Part shown: positions 14,122 through 22,917 of the stretch, piece after piece
Position numbering within the stretch: position 1 is the first letter of the stretch
Layout: every line of letters begins with the position of its first letter
Source of the DNA: Sphingorhabdus sp. EL138
GTDB taxonomy: Bacteria > Pseudomonadota > Alphaproteobacteria > Sphingomonadales > Sphingomonadaceae
DNA length: 64,000 nt
Direction: 5' to 3'
NCBI RefSeq assembly: GCF_945882965.1
Contig: NZ_CAMCWY010000002.1
Span: 1-64,000 of the forward strand
Program-made: the position numbers and the translations under genes
The notes under the pieces: model-generated
What the model was told of the DNA's origin: nothing
Database searches by the model: none
What the model saw: the letters and a program-made list of their open reading frames with translations, nothing else

Positions 14122-15931
14122 TCATTTTTGACAAGACCATTGGTGGCAGTACTTCCTTCAGATTTCTATGGTTGCGCAAGACTGAACCGACCCGAAATAT
14201 CTGGGCGCTAGCCTTAAAGGGCAAGCCTGTTATCAAAAATTCGTCTGTCTGAACCACCACGATAAGCACCTCGATATCGGTATCGCGGAGCAAAGCGGTA
14301 CATCGCTGCGTAAGTGTTGCCATCTCAGCAAAACGATATTCGGTGCCACAGTGACCAAGCGACAGAGCGTGGGTGGTTAGCGCTGCCCTAGTTCCGGCAT
14401 TGGTAAGTTCATTCAGTCTTCGACGTGCCGCTTGCAAGGCCTGGGCGCCACCCACGAAACACTCGACAGGAATGCACCCGCTCGTTTCATTGGGAAACAT
14501 CGCATCAATATTCGCTCTGGCTGTATTCTCACCAATCTGTGGTTCGAAGTTAATCTCGCTAATAGCCGCACCATTCTCATACCAAGGCTTTGTTGGGTCT
14601 GGCGAGACAAGGTCAGCACCTAAGCTTTCCAAGCGAAAAAGTCTGGATAGCCGTTCGACAAGCGCGATGTTTTCCGGATGAACTTTATCCGTTATTACTT
14701 CGTTATGGCCGGCATATTCTTTCAGGTTCGCGGCCCGAAGAAAAGCCAGTTGGTCAACTGCTAAGACATCATCAGGTGTGAACCCCTGTGAGGACAAGCA
14801 ATCTAGCGCTTCGTCGTCGAAGGGAAGAGGTGCGGTCTGCAAATGCTTGGCCTTACAGTTATGCGCATTGTTAAACGCGTTCAACAAATCGCGAATGGAT
14901 TTGAAGCCGTCACCCTTCACGGCTGACGGTAAACGCGAATACGCGAAAACAAACCGCCCGCCAAAAGTCACTAGGCGGTGGCAGTGTCCGGGAATACGGC
15001 TTTGAACCATAATACGTGGAGACAGTTTTCGGGCCGCCTCGAAGGCAGATTGAACCGCCATATCTGACCTCAGATCCAAGAAGACCCCTTCACTGCGTTC
15101 CAAATTTGCAGGCTTCAATACGACAGGAAACCCGATCTTGTTTGCAGCTTCCACGGCCGCGTTGCTGTCTTGAACCTTGATACTCTGAGGGACCGGCGCG
15201 CCCACGCCTTTGAAAAATACTTCGGATAAATCTTTTCTGTTAGAGATATTTGCGCCCAATACAGAGTCGCGGTCAGTTGAGCTTTTCCTGATCAGTCGTG
15301 CGTGTTTGCCTGTGCCAAGCTGAAATACGCCTGATCCAAGATGGGATATTTGAATGCCGCGTTTATGGGCTTCCCTCAGCACCGGTATGGTCGACACCCC
15401 GCGCATCAGCACCTGTTGCATGGAAATCAAAAATTTGCCGAGTAAGGCATCCGCCGCCTCTTTGAATGCAGCTTGATCTGGGTTTGCAAGCAATTTGAGG
15501 AGGATTACACTGTAGCCATAAGCTCGGGCAATTTGCTTTTCATCGTAATTCTCAATCGCAGGGACATTTGCTTTGATAGAGTAAGTATTTTTAGTAGCAT
15601 CGGCAACCTGAATGCTTTGAACAAATTCGGTGGAAAAGGAGGGACAGCCTCCATCTCGCAAAATGCTGCGTGCTAACGCAAACGCGCATTGTATATATTG
15701 CTCGACATGCAAAGGTATACCGAAAGATTTTGGAATTTGGAGCGCGTTGACTTCCTCCAGGTTCATTAGGAAGATGTTGGACAACACCGTTGTTGCAGTA
15801 TCAATAACAAATTCAGTTGGAGCAGTGAAAGTCATCACGATAGAGACCGATTGCTGCTCTATTCCAAACCCGTAACCCAACAGCTGGGCCGAAGCGTTAA
15901 CCTTCAAATTCTTATCAGATATTTGATCCAT
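14099..15931 (-). CDS. cyanophycin-synthetase-like ATP-grasp ligase
   Basis: 610 residues. Residues 1-195 form an N-terminal domain. LGSGVFQLGTGKHARLIRKS at about 197-216, then STDRDSVLGANISNRKDLSE, IGFPVVLKPANLERSEGV (about 266-283, with the ATP-binding Lys) and ISEINFEPQIGENTARANID follow the order seen in the central ATP-grasp of cyanophycin synthetases. The MurE-like ligase half of CphA is missing; the remaining C-terminal 120 residues are unrecognised. ATP-grasp ligases join a carboxylate to an amine, thiol or alcohol. Next to a Lys/Ser-rich precursor this suggests adding an amino acid or forming an isopeptide or ester link. It is convergent with the HExxH gene and needs its own promoter. 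Confidence 0.65.
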   Translation of the reverse strand: MDQISDKNLKVNASAQLLGYGFGIEQQSVSIVMTFTAPTEFVIDTATTVLSNIFLMNLEEVNALQIPKSFGIPLHVEQYIQCAFALARSILRDGGCPSFSTEFVQSIQVADATKNTYSIKANVPAIENYDEKQIARAYGYSVILLKLLANPDQAAFKEAADALLGKFLISMQQVLMRGVSTIPVLREAHKRGIQISHLGSGVFQLGTGKHARLIRKSSTDRDSVLGANISNRKDLSEVFFKGVGAPVPQSIKVQDSNAAVEAANKIGFPVVLKPANLERSEGVFLDLRSDMAVQSAFEAARKLSPRIMVQSRIPGHCHRLVTFGGRFVFAYSRLPSAVKGDGFKSIRDLLNAFNNAHNCKAKHLQTAPLPFDDEALDCLSSQGFTPDDVLAVDQLAFLRAANLKEYAGHNEVITDKVHPENIALVERLSRLFRLESLGADLVSPDPTKPWYENGAAISEINFEPQIGENTARANIDAMFPNETSGCIPVECFVGGAQALQAARRRLNELTNAGTRAALTTHALSLGHCGTEYRFAEMATLTQRCTALLRDTDIEVLIVVVQTDEFLITGLPFKASAQIFRVGSVLRNHRNLKEVLPPMVLSKMIRLLGGV

Positions 15932-16399
15932 AAAACGCCAGCATGTCTTCCTGATGTGTCTGAAATTGTGTTAATGCATTTTCATTCTGCAAACAGCCCT
16001 AAAGATTAGATAGGGACGCAACCGCCGGACGTGGCATCATAAACCCGCAGCAGGAGCCCGAGCGGTTATGCACCTCCTAAGAACGAGCGCTTTCAGTCGA
16101 AAGAGAGATACTGCTAAATCGAGTTACAATGCCAGCTGGTTTCTGACAAGGCCAGCCCGTCGAAGATTGCATATCGGACCAGACATTGCTCTACTCCCAA
16201 CGATTTGCTCCGTGGTCGGGTTTAGGTCGCGTTGACAAAAGGGATACCCGCGGCATTCGCACTTTAGAACTCTGCAAATGGCAGCTTACCCTATGCGCTG
16301 CGCCATAAACTGCCGTTCCGAATCGTCCAACAAGCTAGCCGTATCAACGTTGCTGATGCAATGTCCGCTAATGATGAAACCATCTGGCGTCTATAATGA
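15932..16399. other. intergenic region upstream of the ATP-grasp gene
   Basis: About 470 bp with no supported gene on either strand. It should hold the ATP-grasp promoter. Confidence 0.3.
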
Positions 16400-16555
16400 C
16401 TGCATTTGGGCGCAAAGCTGCCGCTCTGCATTTGTCTGGAAACCTGAACACAAAGCCTTCTGAGAAAATGCCGCTGAAAATGTTCGGATCGTGTTCGGAT
16501 TTTGCACGGTCATTATAAAAATCTGATTTATAATGGAATTTTCATCGAACTGAAT
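16400..16555. repeat. element end sequence upstream of scar C, matching that at scar D
   Basis: This block (AAGCTGCCGCTCTGCATTTG, CTGAACACAAAGC, ATGTTCGGATCGTGTTCGGA, TCTGATTTATAA) recurs at 57398-57544 at the same distance from a tRNA-Gly half. Its first 55 bp also occur at 43276-43333. The C and D pair therefore looks like the two ends of the 41-kb organophosphorus island. Confidence 0.7.
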
Positions 16556-16601
16556 CTTGCCAAGGTTGGGGTCGAGGGTTCGAATCCCTTCGCCCGCTCC
16601 A
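16556..16601 (+). repeat. tRNA-Gly(GCC) 3'-half att scar C
   Basis: 46-base 3' tRNA half identical in core to A and B, followed by ATGATTTCAATG. No 5' tRNA half precedes it. Confidence 0.85.
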
Positions 16602-17001
16602 ATGATTTCAATGCTTTAGGCTAGAGAGTCTTGGCTGCAAAAAGCAGTGTTATAGACTGCGTTTTTATCAGCGTTCTGATTAGAACGCCCGCGTAAAAAT
16701 CTTGTAAATTCAGCGTTTAAGTCGGCCTCGGATGCGGCATGGCCGGTATACGCAATTGTTATTGCACCAATCATTGTGTTCAGCTTGCCCCTAAAAACGG
16801 ATGAGCAAGCTCATCCGTAATGCTTTGGGACCGGTCCGCGCAATTCCAAAAGCCACAAAAGTCACATCTGCCCGGGAAGAGCCGTTGGCGTCCAACACCG
16901 TTCGCCAGCGTTCCAATTGGAATAGTCTATTTTGACGGGAAGCCTAATGGCTCTCGTCCTTGAGCTGTTGTGATAGCAGCATTTGGGCCGAGAGCGGACT
17001 G
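16602..17001. repeat. long dispersed repeat, copy 2
   Basis: Matches 10445-10880 nearly throughout. Its hairpin has changed sequence but still pairs perfectly: ACGGATGAGC/GCTCATCCGT with a 2-base loop at 16797-16818. The conserved short frame reads FKSASDAAWPVYAIVIAPII. It ends at the GGGCCGAGAGCGGACTGTC motif (16985). Confidence 0.7.
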
Positions 17002-17123
17002 TCCGCATTTAAAAAGGCAAACGATGATGCAGACATTCGACCGGAGCGGCTTGATTATGGGTTTTGCTGATATTCCGGACATTGAGATGGAGTATTGGCG
17101 AAACGCCTATCTAGCTCCCCCAA

Positions 17124-17801
17124 TCATCCGCCAATACGCTGCATGCCCGCCGAAACTTGCGTTAATATATGATCCTCGAACGGTTTCCTTAAGCAGAGCC
17201 GTCCATAATAGCTTCGTACATTGGTCGGGATGCCGAGTTCGAGCTCTTCTGGGCACCGCATCAGTCGGTGGAGCCAGCCGCCCAGCGCGAAGTCGGCGAT
17301 GCCCAAATTTTGTCCGCCAAGGAAGTTTTTATCGCCCAATAAAAGCTCTAGCATGCCAAGTTGTGGTTTTAGCAAAGAGATAGCTACCGAACAGCTTTCC
17401 AACGTGGCGTCAGAATTCTTATAGGCGGCTCGAACCGCACTGACGGCGCGGGCAAAGGCCGGGCCCCAATCCATAATCGCTTCAGCCTGAGCGCGTTCAA
17501 AAGGGTCCAAGGGAATCATATCGCCTTTGGCGTATACCGCGCATAGATAGCGAACGATGGCTTGCGATTCCCAAAGAGTCCGGCCATCGGGCAACTCTAC
17601 CGCCGGGATGGTGCCAGCCGGATTGCGCGCGCGGTGTGCCGGATCGTCGTTGCCCCCAAAGGCTCCGCCCCAGTCGACTCTTCGATAAGGCAAATTGAGC
17701 TCGCCGATGGTCCACATCACCCGTGAAACAGCTGAACTGTCGGGCCGTCCCCAGACAATGATGGGCGAGCTATCGTTCAAGTCTGCTTGTGGGTCAGGCA
17801 C
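17124..17801 (-). CDS. glutathione S-transferase-like protein
   Basis: 225 residues from GTG 17801, which overlaps the ABC-transporter stop by 8 bp. The N-terminal thioredoxin-like domain is recognisable (WGRPDSSAVSRVMWTIGELN, NPAGTIPAVELPDGRTLWES QAIVRYL, with the cis-Pro and ES glutathione contacts), followed by the all-helical domain (FLGGQNLGIADFALGGWL with the N-capping Asp). It conjugates or peroxidatively uses glutathione in the cytoplasm. It is the last gene of an operon headed by phnF and phnM, so it may detoxify a product of phosphonate breakdown. That role is inferred from position. Confidence 0.85.
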   Translation of the reverse strand: MPDPQADLNDSSPIIVWGRPDSSAVSRVMWTIGELNLPYRRVDWGGAFGGNDDPAHRARNPAGTIPAVELPDGRTLWESQAIVRYLCAVYAKGDMIPLDPFERAQAEAIMDWGPAFARAVSAVRAAYKNSDATLESCSVAISLLKPQLGMLELLLGDKNFLGGQNLGIADFALGGWLHRLMRCPEELELGIPTNVRSYYGRLCLRKPFEDHILTQVSAGMQRIGG

Positions 17802-19611
17802 AGATCAACGCGTCCGGGCGGTGGCTGGCGATCTCGAAAAGCTGGCGATAGCGGCCATTTCGGCGTTGCATGAGCAGCTTGTGGTTTCCTTCCTCAACAA
17901 TCGCACCGTCGTCGAAAACCAATATGCGATCAACCTGTTCAACCGTCGATAGCCGGTGCGCGATAACGATCGTTGTTCGTCCATAAGCAAGCTCACGGAC
18001 GGCCTCCTGCACCAACCGTTCGGTTTCTGTGTCTAGGCTAGACGTCGCCTCGTCAAGGAGCAGGATGGGACGATCTGCCAATATCGCCCGGGCGATGGCA
18101 ATACGTTGCCTTTCTCCGCCAGACAATTTTGCCCCGCGTTCGCCTACGACCATGTCATAGCCTTTTTCAAGTCGAACGATAAAATCGTGCGCGCGTGCGC
18201 GCTTCGCGGCATCAATGATGTCCTCAAGACTCGCGTCAGGTCGCCCATAGGCAATGTTTTCAGCTAGGCTGCGGTGAAAGAGCACAGGTTCTTGGGGGAC
18301 AACCGATGTAATGCTCCGCAATTGTTCAAGCCGCATGGAAGCGACATCATTGCCGTCGATCAGGATTTTACCCTGCTGGGGTTCATAAAGTCGCTGAATC
18401 ATTTTGACGATCGTCGACTTTCCCGAACCCGATGGACCGACCAGTGCCACCTGCTCGCCGGCATCAATCGTGAAGCTCAGACTGCGATACACAGCGCCGC
18501 CATTGGGATATGCAAAACTAACTTGTTCGAAACGGATTGCACCGTCCACCGCTATTTTGGCGGGTTCACCGCTCGGCGCCAATTCTACTGGATCGGACAA
18601 TAGAAACTCTGCCGCATCCTCCAGCTCAGCATAAGCACGTTGAAAAACTCTGATGTCTTGTCCCAATGTCCGCAACTGGCCCGAGAGCATGAGCAGCGCA
18701 GAAATGGCAAAGGCCAGTTCTGCCGTGCCTGCCTTTTGCAGCGTCGCCTGCCACGCAATGGCTCCAAGAACGCTCATTTGAGTGATGGTCCATAAAAGCA
18801 TCTGGATGGCGTTTGTGTCGGTGGCTCGGTTGAACGAGGGCGCCGCTGCGGCGAGCCATTCGTTCGAAACGGCCTGCAGTCTTTTGTCTTCGCGCGCTTC
18901 GGCGGCAAAGGCCTTAACCGTTGCATTATTTGTGACCGCGTCGGCCAAAGCCCCTGTCAACCGACTGTCACGCGATGCTGAGATTACACCGAGCGGTCTC
19001 ACCCATTTTGCAGACAAGAACCAGCTCACCGTCAGATAGAAACCAGTGCAGATAAAGAATGCAATACCCGCATAGGGCACAGCAACATACATCATTCCGC
19101 CAAGCACGAGCATGAGAAGCAGCGGCTGCAGCAGCCGAAGTATTATGATATTGCTGATCATGTCCAGCGCCCATCGGGCGCGTGAGATGCGGTGGACCGT
19201 GGCGCCGGAAAATGCGTTGCTGTGCCAATCGGCCGACATTCGCTGCACGCGGGCAAAGAGGTCCATCTGCAGGCGTTGCATCGACCGAGCCGTGAGCCCG
19301 TTCCATAACCTGTCCAATAGCTGCTTCAATATGATGGCAACGGTCATGGCTCCGCCTGCAAATGCGAAATGGTGCCATAGTTCATTTGCCGGGTCGGCGC
19401 GGCCAGGGTTACTGACCGCATCGACCAATCGGCCAAGCGCAACCGGGGTAAGCGACTCTGCCCCGATCATCGCAAAAAGCAAGACGAAAACGAGCACAAT
19501 AGTCCCACGTTCAATCAGCCAATAGCGTGCAAAGGCAGCCAACGTCTGCCGCCAGTCTAGTGTTGTCGTTCGCCGCGGAACATAGCCCGGATTTCCACCG
19601 CCGCCACTCAT
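17794..19611 (-). CDS. ABC transporter, fused permease-ATPase (exporter type)
   Basis: 605 residues. The N-terminal 330 residues are a six-helix type-1 exporter membrane domain (FARYWLIERGTIVLVFVLLF and so on). The ATPase has Walker A GPSGSGKST, signature LSGGERQR, Walker B ILLLDEATSSLD and the switch His in IAHRLST. It works as a dimer in the inner membrane. ATG 19611 overlaps the previous stop (ATGA). Its place in a phnF-led operon is odd because known Phn importers are PhnCDE; an exporter of a toxic intermediate or an adduct made by the downstream GST is a plausible inference. Confidence 0.9.
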   Translation of the reverse strand: MSGGGGNPGYVPRRTTTLDWRQTLAAFARYWLIERGTIVLVFVLLFAMIGAESLTPVALGRLVDAVSNPGRADPANELWHHFAFAGGAMTVAIILKQLLDRLWNGLTARSMQRLQMDLFARVQRMSADWHSNAFSGATVHRISRARWALDMISNIIILRLLQPLLLMLVLGGMMYVAVPYAGIAFFICTGFYLTVSWFLSAKWVRPLGVISASRDSRLTGALADAVTNNATVKAFAAEAREDKRLQAVSNEWLAAAAPSFNRATDTNAIQMLLWTITQMSVLGAIAWQATLQKAGTAELAFAISALLMLSGQLRTLGQDIRVFQRAYAELEDAAEFLLSDPVELAPSGEPAKIAVDGAIRFEQVSFAYPNGGAVYRSLSFTIDAGEQVALVGPSGSGKSTIVKMIQRLYEPQQGKILIDGNDVASMRLEQLRSITSVVPQEPVLFHRSLAENIAYGRPDASLEDIIDAAKRARAHDFIVRLEKGYDMVVGERGAKLSGGERQRIAIARAILADRPILLLDEATSSLDTETERLVQEAVRELAYGRTTIVIAHRLSTVEQVDRILVFDDGAIVEEGNHKLLMQRRNGRYRQLFEIASHRPDALICA

Positions 19612-20375
19612 GCCCGCACCAGATCGGCGAGGATGGCCGGATGATCGCTTGGTCCTGCATCGGGGTCATCATCATGGGGGGCGAGAACGACGTCCCGGCT
19701 GACCGTCCATTGCTCGTTGTAGGAGGAGTATAGAAGAATGTGATCGAGCGATCCATCGGCGGGAGAAATTGCACATTGTGCCTTTACGGCAAGTGCAGCG
19801 CTGACCGGATGTAGCCGACGGCGCGCCATAATCGGGTCTAAATCCACATCGCCCGCGCGGGCATTTAAATCCCCGAGCAATATGGTTGTTGAGGGCTGGC
19901 GACTGGACAACATATCGGCAAGGGCATTGGCCTGCGCCATGCGCGTCCGTTGCCCCGCCGCATCGCGCAAATGGGTGAGATGCGTGCAACCGATGTGGAG
20001 CAGCTCGTTTGCAAATGGAAGTGAGATGAGCAGCAGCGCCCGTTCGCCGTCTCTGCTATCAACGGGTAAATGGATGAGTTCGATTGTCTCAGGTGCAGCG
20101 CGGCTCAAGATCGCCATGTCTGATCGTGACAGCGTGTCTTGCTTATTGTGAACGCGCGTTTTTTCGCGAAGCTCACCCCGCGTTAGATGCAGCCCGCACG
20201 CGCGGGCGATAGACGCAGCGACATCGATCTTCAAATCGGGCGCAACAAAACATTCCTGCAGCGCGATGACATCTGCATCGATTTCGGGCAAAAGCTTAAG
20301 CAGCTTCTCCAGCCGTTCTTCGAAACGGCCCTCATTTTTCCAGAGATTAAACGACAGACATCGAAGGCGTTCCAT
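19608..20375 (-). CDS. endonuclease/exonuclease/phosphatase (EEP) family enzyme
   Basis: 255 residues with the EEP motifs in order: LSFNLWKNEG, VIALQECF (Mg-binding Glu), GCTHLTH, ILLGDLNARAGD and a C-terminal GPSDHPAILADL (catalytic Asp-His). Family members cleave phosphodiester or phosphomonoester bonds in nucleic acids, inositol phosphates or lipids. There is no signal peptide, so it acts in the cytoplasm. It follows phnM by 2 bp and overlaps the ABC gene by 4 bp. No phnP is visible in the window, so it is one candidate for the ribose cyclic-phosphate hydrolysis step of the C-P lyase pathway. Confidence 0.88.
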   Translation of the reverse strand: MERLRCLSFNLWKNEGRFEERLEKLLKLLPEIDADVIALQECFVAPDLKIDVAASIARACGLHLTRGELREKTRVHNKQDTLSRSDMAILSRAAPETIELIHLPVDSRDGERALLLISLPFANELLHIGCTHLTHLRDAAGQRTRMAQANALADMLSSRQPSTTILLGDLNARAGDVDLDPIMARRRLHPVSAALAVKAQCAISPADGSLDHILLYSSYNEQWTVSRDVVLAPHDDDPDAGPSDHPAILADLVRA

Positions 20376-20377
20376 GC

Positions 20378-21514
20378 TTAAGCTACACGCTGGCCGGCGA
20401 CCCAGACCGAACGAACAACAGGGAAGCTTGCATCTTTGCTGACGCGCAGAATATCCGCGCGCTGCCCTACTGCGATTTCGCCGCGGTCCTCAAGTCCAAC
20501 CGCGCGCGCAGGAACGCGAGTGACGGTTGCAACCGCGTCCGGCAAGGACCAGCCATGGGGTTCCTCGGGCAAACGAAAAGCACATTCGATAAGGCTGCGT
20601 GGAACATAGTCCGATGCAAATCCATCGAGCAGATTGTCGTTAGCTAAATCATGCGCACTGACGTTGCCTGAATAAGATCCACCCCGGATAAGGTTGGGGC
20701 CCCCCATGATGTTCAACATTCCCAATCGGCGCGCTTCCTCTGCGGCTTCTGCAGTAACAGGAAATTCAGAGATGACTGCGCCTGCGGCGTGCGCGGCTTG
20801 GACATGCTCCACCGTTTGGTCATCATGTGCAGCAAGGATCAGACCAAATTGCTTGGCCATCTCCGACATATAAGCGCGGTTGCTTTCCACATTGGCCGCC
20901 TGATCGTCGAGGCGCTGTGCAAGCCGCGATTGGACTTCGGCTTCGTTCATCTCTTTGCGCCATGTGCGATCTAGAAAGAAATCAAGATGCATATACTGGC
21001 GCTGCCCCGGCGTATGATCCATCAACGAGGCAAGTTTCGTCATGGGGTGCGGTACAAATTCGTCAAGCAAGCGCGGCAAAGAACTGATTGGCAATTCGCA
21101 CCGCCAGTGCATGAAATGGGTGGCACGCAAAGCGCCGCCGTTTTGCGCGGTCGATACGCCTTTGACGAGATGCCGAAGATTGTCGAGACCGCGCGCTTCA
21201 CCTCTGTCCCATGCGCCCAAGGCGAGGCTATCCAAAACTGTGGTAACGCCGCTGGCGATACAGACCCCGTCATGCGCGATTGCCGCTGAAACAGGATTCC
21301 AGTCAATATTAGGCCGCGGGAAGTAATGGCGCTCCAGATTGTCTGTGTGAATGTCAATAATCCCAGGGATTAAATAATCACCGCCAAAATCAATCGCATT
21401 ATTATTAGTGATGCCGTCGTCAATTTGCGTGATTACGTCATCTTCCATTATAAGCGTGCCATGAACGACCTTGTCGGCGAGAACTATCTGGGCATTTGAA
21501 ATTGTCGTTTGCAC
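20378..21514 (-). CDS. phnM: PhnM-type triphosphate diphosphatase, paralogue 1
   Basis: 378 residues from GTG 21514 (CAGGAATT upstream). It is an amidohydrolase-superfamily protein with DYLIPGIIDIHTDNLERHYF (metal-binding HTDN), AHDDQTVEHV, ISEFPVTAEAAEEA, GGPNLIRGGSYSGN and DFASDYVP-like blocks characteristic of PhnM. It removes diphosphate from alpha-D-ribose 1-methylphosphonate 5-triphosphate. A second PhnM lies at 27083 in the divergent C-P lyase operon; the two are clearly paralogous but diverged. This copy is the second gene of the phnF operon, 19 bp after phnF. Confidence 0.92.
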   Translation of the reverse strand: MQTTISNAQIVLADKVVHGTLIMEDDVITQIDDGITNNNAIDFGGDYLIPGIIDIHTDNLERHYFPRPNIDWNPVSAAIAHDGVCIASGVTTVLDSLALGAWDRGEARGLDNLRHLVKGVSTAQNGGALRATHFMHWRCELPISSLPRLLDEFVPHPMTKLASLMDHTPGQRQYMHLDFFLDRTWRKEMNEAEVQSRLAQRLDDQAANVESNRAYMSEMAKQFGLILAAHDDQTVEHVQAAHAAGAVISEFPVTAEAAEEARRLGMLNIMGGPNLIRGGSYSGNVSAHDLANDNLLDGFASDYVPRSLIECAFRLPEEPHGWSLPDAVATVTRVPARAVGLEDRGEIAVGQRADILRVSKDASFPVVRSVWVAGQRVA

Positions 21515-21533
21515 TGGTAATTCCTGATTTTGT

Positions 21534-22241
21534 TTAATGGGAAATTTCGTCGGGTGTAATCATCAGCTCGACCCGGTCAGACGCCATGCGCGCCTCTCCA
21601 TATTCAAGCACGATACCATCGGTGTCATGATTAACCGCTTGTGTAACAATCAACGGAACATGCCGGGGCATGTCCAGAAGTTCACAGTCTTCAGCGCTGG
21701 GCGGGCGGGCAGTGATACGCGTTTGCGCTCTGACATAATCATGCACGCCCTGCGCTTTCAGTGCGGCTGTTATCGATTCAACTTTCTCATATTCAACGAT
21801 AAAATTGGCGAAACGGCTCGCTAGAAAATAGTGTGTTCCAATTCCGGTGGGTTGCCCGTTGACGATGGATATCCGTTCGAGACAGATTACCGGTGTTGTC
21901 CGGTTGATGCCGAACGCGCGCGCGGCATCTGGCGGAATCGGAACGATCTCCAGTCGCCTTGTACGGTGAATGTGGCTGGCATGGGCCTGTTGAACCATTT
22001 CGCCAAAACGCGTGCGGCGCTGGATTTTGATTGGAAGTGTCGGGCGACGGACAAAGCTTCCGCGCCCCTGATGGCTATCTATCAAGCCTCGGTCTGCAAG
22101 ATGTTTCAGGGCATGTCGCACCATGTGCCGGGTCACGTAATATTTTTGTTCCAAGTCATGCTCGGTGGGTAACTTATCCCCCGGGCCAAGAATACGATCC
22201 TGAATGGAACGTTCCAGCTCGTCGGCGATAATTTTCCACAT
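21534..22241 (-). CDS. phnF: PhnF, GntR/HutC-family repressor of phosphonate genes
   Basis: 235 residues: an N-terminal winged helix (RIIGPGDKLPTEHDLEQKYYVTR-type, HMVRHALKHLADRGLIDSHQ GRGSFV) and a UTRA ligand-binding domain (VICLERISIVNGQPTGIGTHYF, PLIVTQAVNHDTDG). It is the first gene of a five-gene operon and is divergent from phnG, so it probably controls both directions from the shared 142-bp region. That region holds TGTCA-N6-TGACA (22286-22301). PhnF proteins are usually phosphonate or phosphate-starvation responsive repressors. Confidence 0.9.
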   Translation of the reverse strand: MWKIIADELERSIQDRILGPGDKLPTEHDLEQKYYVTRHMVRHALKHLADRGLIDSHQGRGSFVRRPTLPIKIQRRTRFGEMVQQAHASHIHRTRRLEIVPIPPDAARAFGINRTTPVICLERISIVNGQPTGIGTHYFLASRFANFIVEYEKVESITAALKAQGVHDYVRAQTRITARPPSAEDCELLDMPRHVPLIVTQAVNHDTDGIVLEYGEARMASDRVELMITPDEISH

Positions 22242-22285
22242 AAATACAGGCCTTCGAGCAACGAAACGTCCATCGCAGATAAAAA

Positions 22286-22301
22286 TGTCAATATAGTGAC
22301 A
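22286..22301. promoter_or_regulatory. inverted repeat between phnF and phnG, candidate PhnF operator
   Basis: TGTCAATATAGTGACA has perfect 5-bp arms and lies 45 bp upstream of phnF. A further GGTGACAGTATT half-site lies at 22315-22326 and a TCAAC/GTTGA pair at 22328-22345. GntR/HutC regulators bind such short dyads. Binding is not shown. Confidence 0.45.
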
Positions 22302-22434
22302 GAAGTTGATAGAAGGTGACAGTATTCAACAAGTTTTAGTTGATTAACATTATTGTAACAAATTTATATTTGCATTTTTCGGTATGGATAAAGTATTGTC
22401 ACAATATACAAATCTTCAATTTGTTGAGTATGCT

Positions 22435-22917
22435 ATGAAAAATGATGTTTCTGTTGAAGTTGAATCCAGCGCGATAGCAGTGCGCCAGCGAGCGCACGGG
22501 CTGATTGCCAAGTCGCCGCATGAAATGGTTCGGGACCTTTTTGACCGGATTGAAAATCTGCCGAACATCAAGCAAGTGCGTCCCACCGATACGGGACTCA
22601 TCATGGTGCGTGGCAAGGTTGGGGGCGATGGTGCGCGTTTCAACTTGGGTGAATTGCCCCTGACGAGAGCGGCGTTGCGTATAGACGGTGGGCAGGTTGG
22701 CATCGGCTATGTTGCCGGACGAAACAGCGATCATGCCGAACTAGCAGCGCTGGCGGATGCAATGGTCCAGAGCGAAACATGGGGCGGTGTTCTTGAAGAA
22801 AAGGTGTTGGTGCCGCTCGCCGATGCAGTTCGCGACAAGAAAACCGAAAACGGACGCAAAGCGGCCGCGACCAAAGTCGATTTTTTCACCATGGTTCGGA
22901 CAAGGAAAGAAAAATGA
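22435..22917 (+). CDS. phnG: PhnG, C-P lyase core subunit
   Basis: 160 residues from ATG 22435 (MKNDVSVEVESSAIAVRQRA); ATG 22384 would add 17 residues without a good ribosome site. Family blocks are IAVRQRAHGLIAKSP, TGLIMVRGKVGGDGARFNLG and IGYVAGRNSDHAELAALADA. With PhnH, PhnI and PhnJ it forms the core complex, and with PhnI it builds the ribosyl-triphosphate phosphonate. It is first in phnGHIJKLM and overlaps phnH by ATGA. Confidence 0.93.
   Translation: MKNDVSVEVESSAIAVRQRAHGLIAKSPHEMVRDLFDRIENLPNIKQVRPTDTGLIMVRGKVGGDGARFNLGELPLTRAALRIDGGQVGIGYVAGRNSDHAELAALADAMVQSETWGGVLEEKVLVPLADAVRDKKTENGRKAAATKVDFFTMVRTRKEK

Noticed and set aside
17794-19611. ABC exporter as the RiPP exporter
   Set aside because: It lies beyond tRNA scar C and is translationally coupled into the phnF operon, so it is more likely to belong to phosphonate metabolism.
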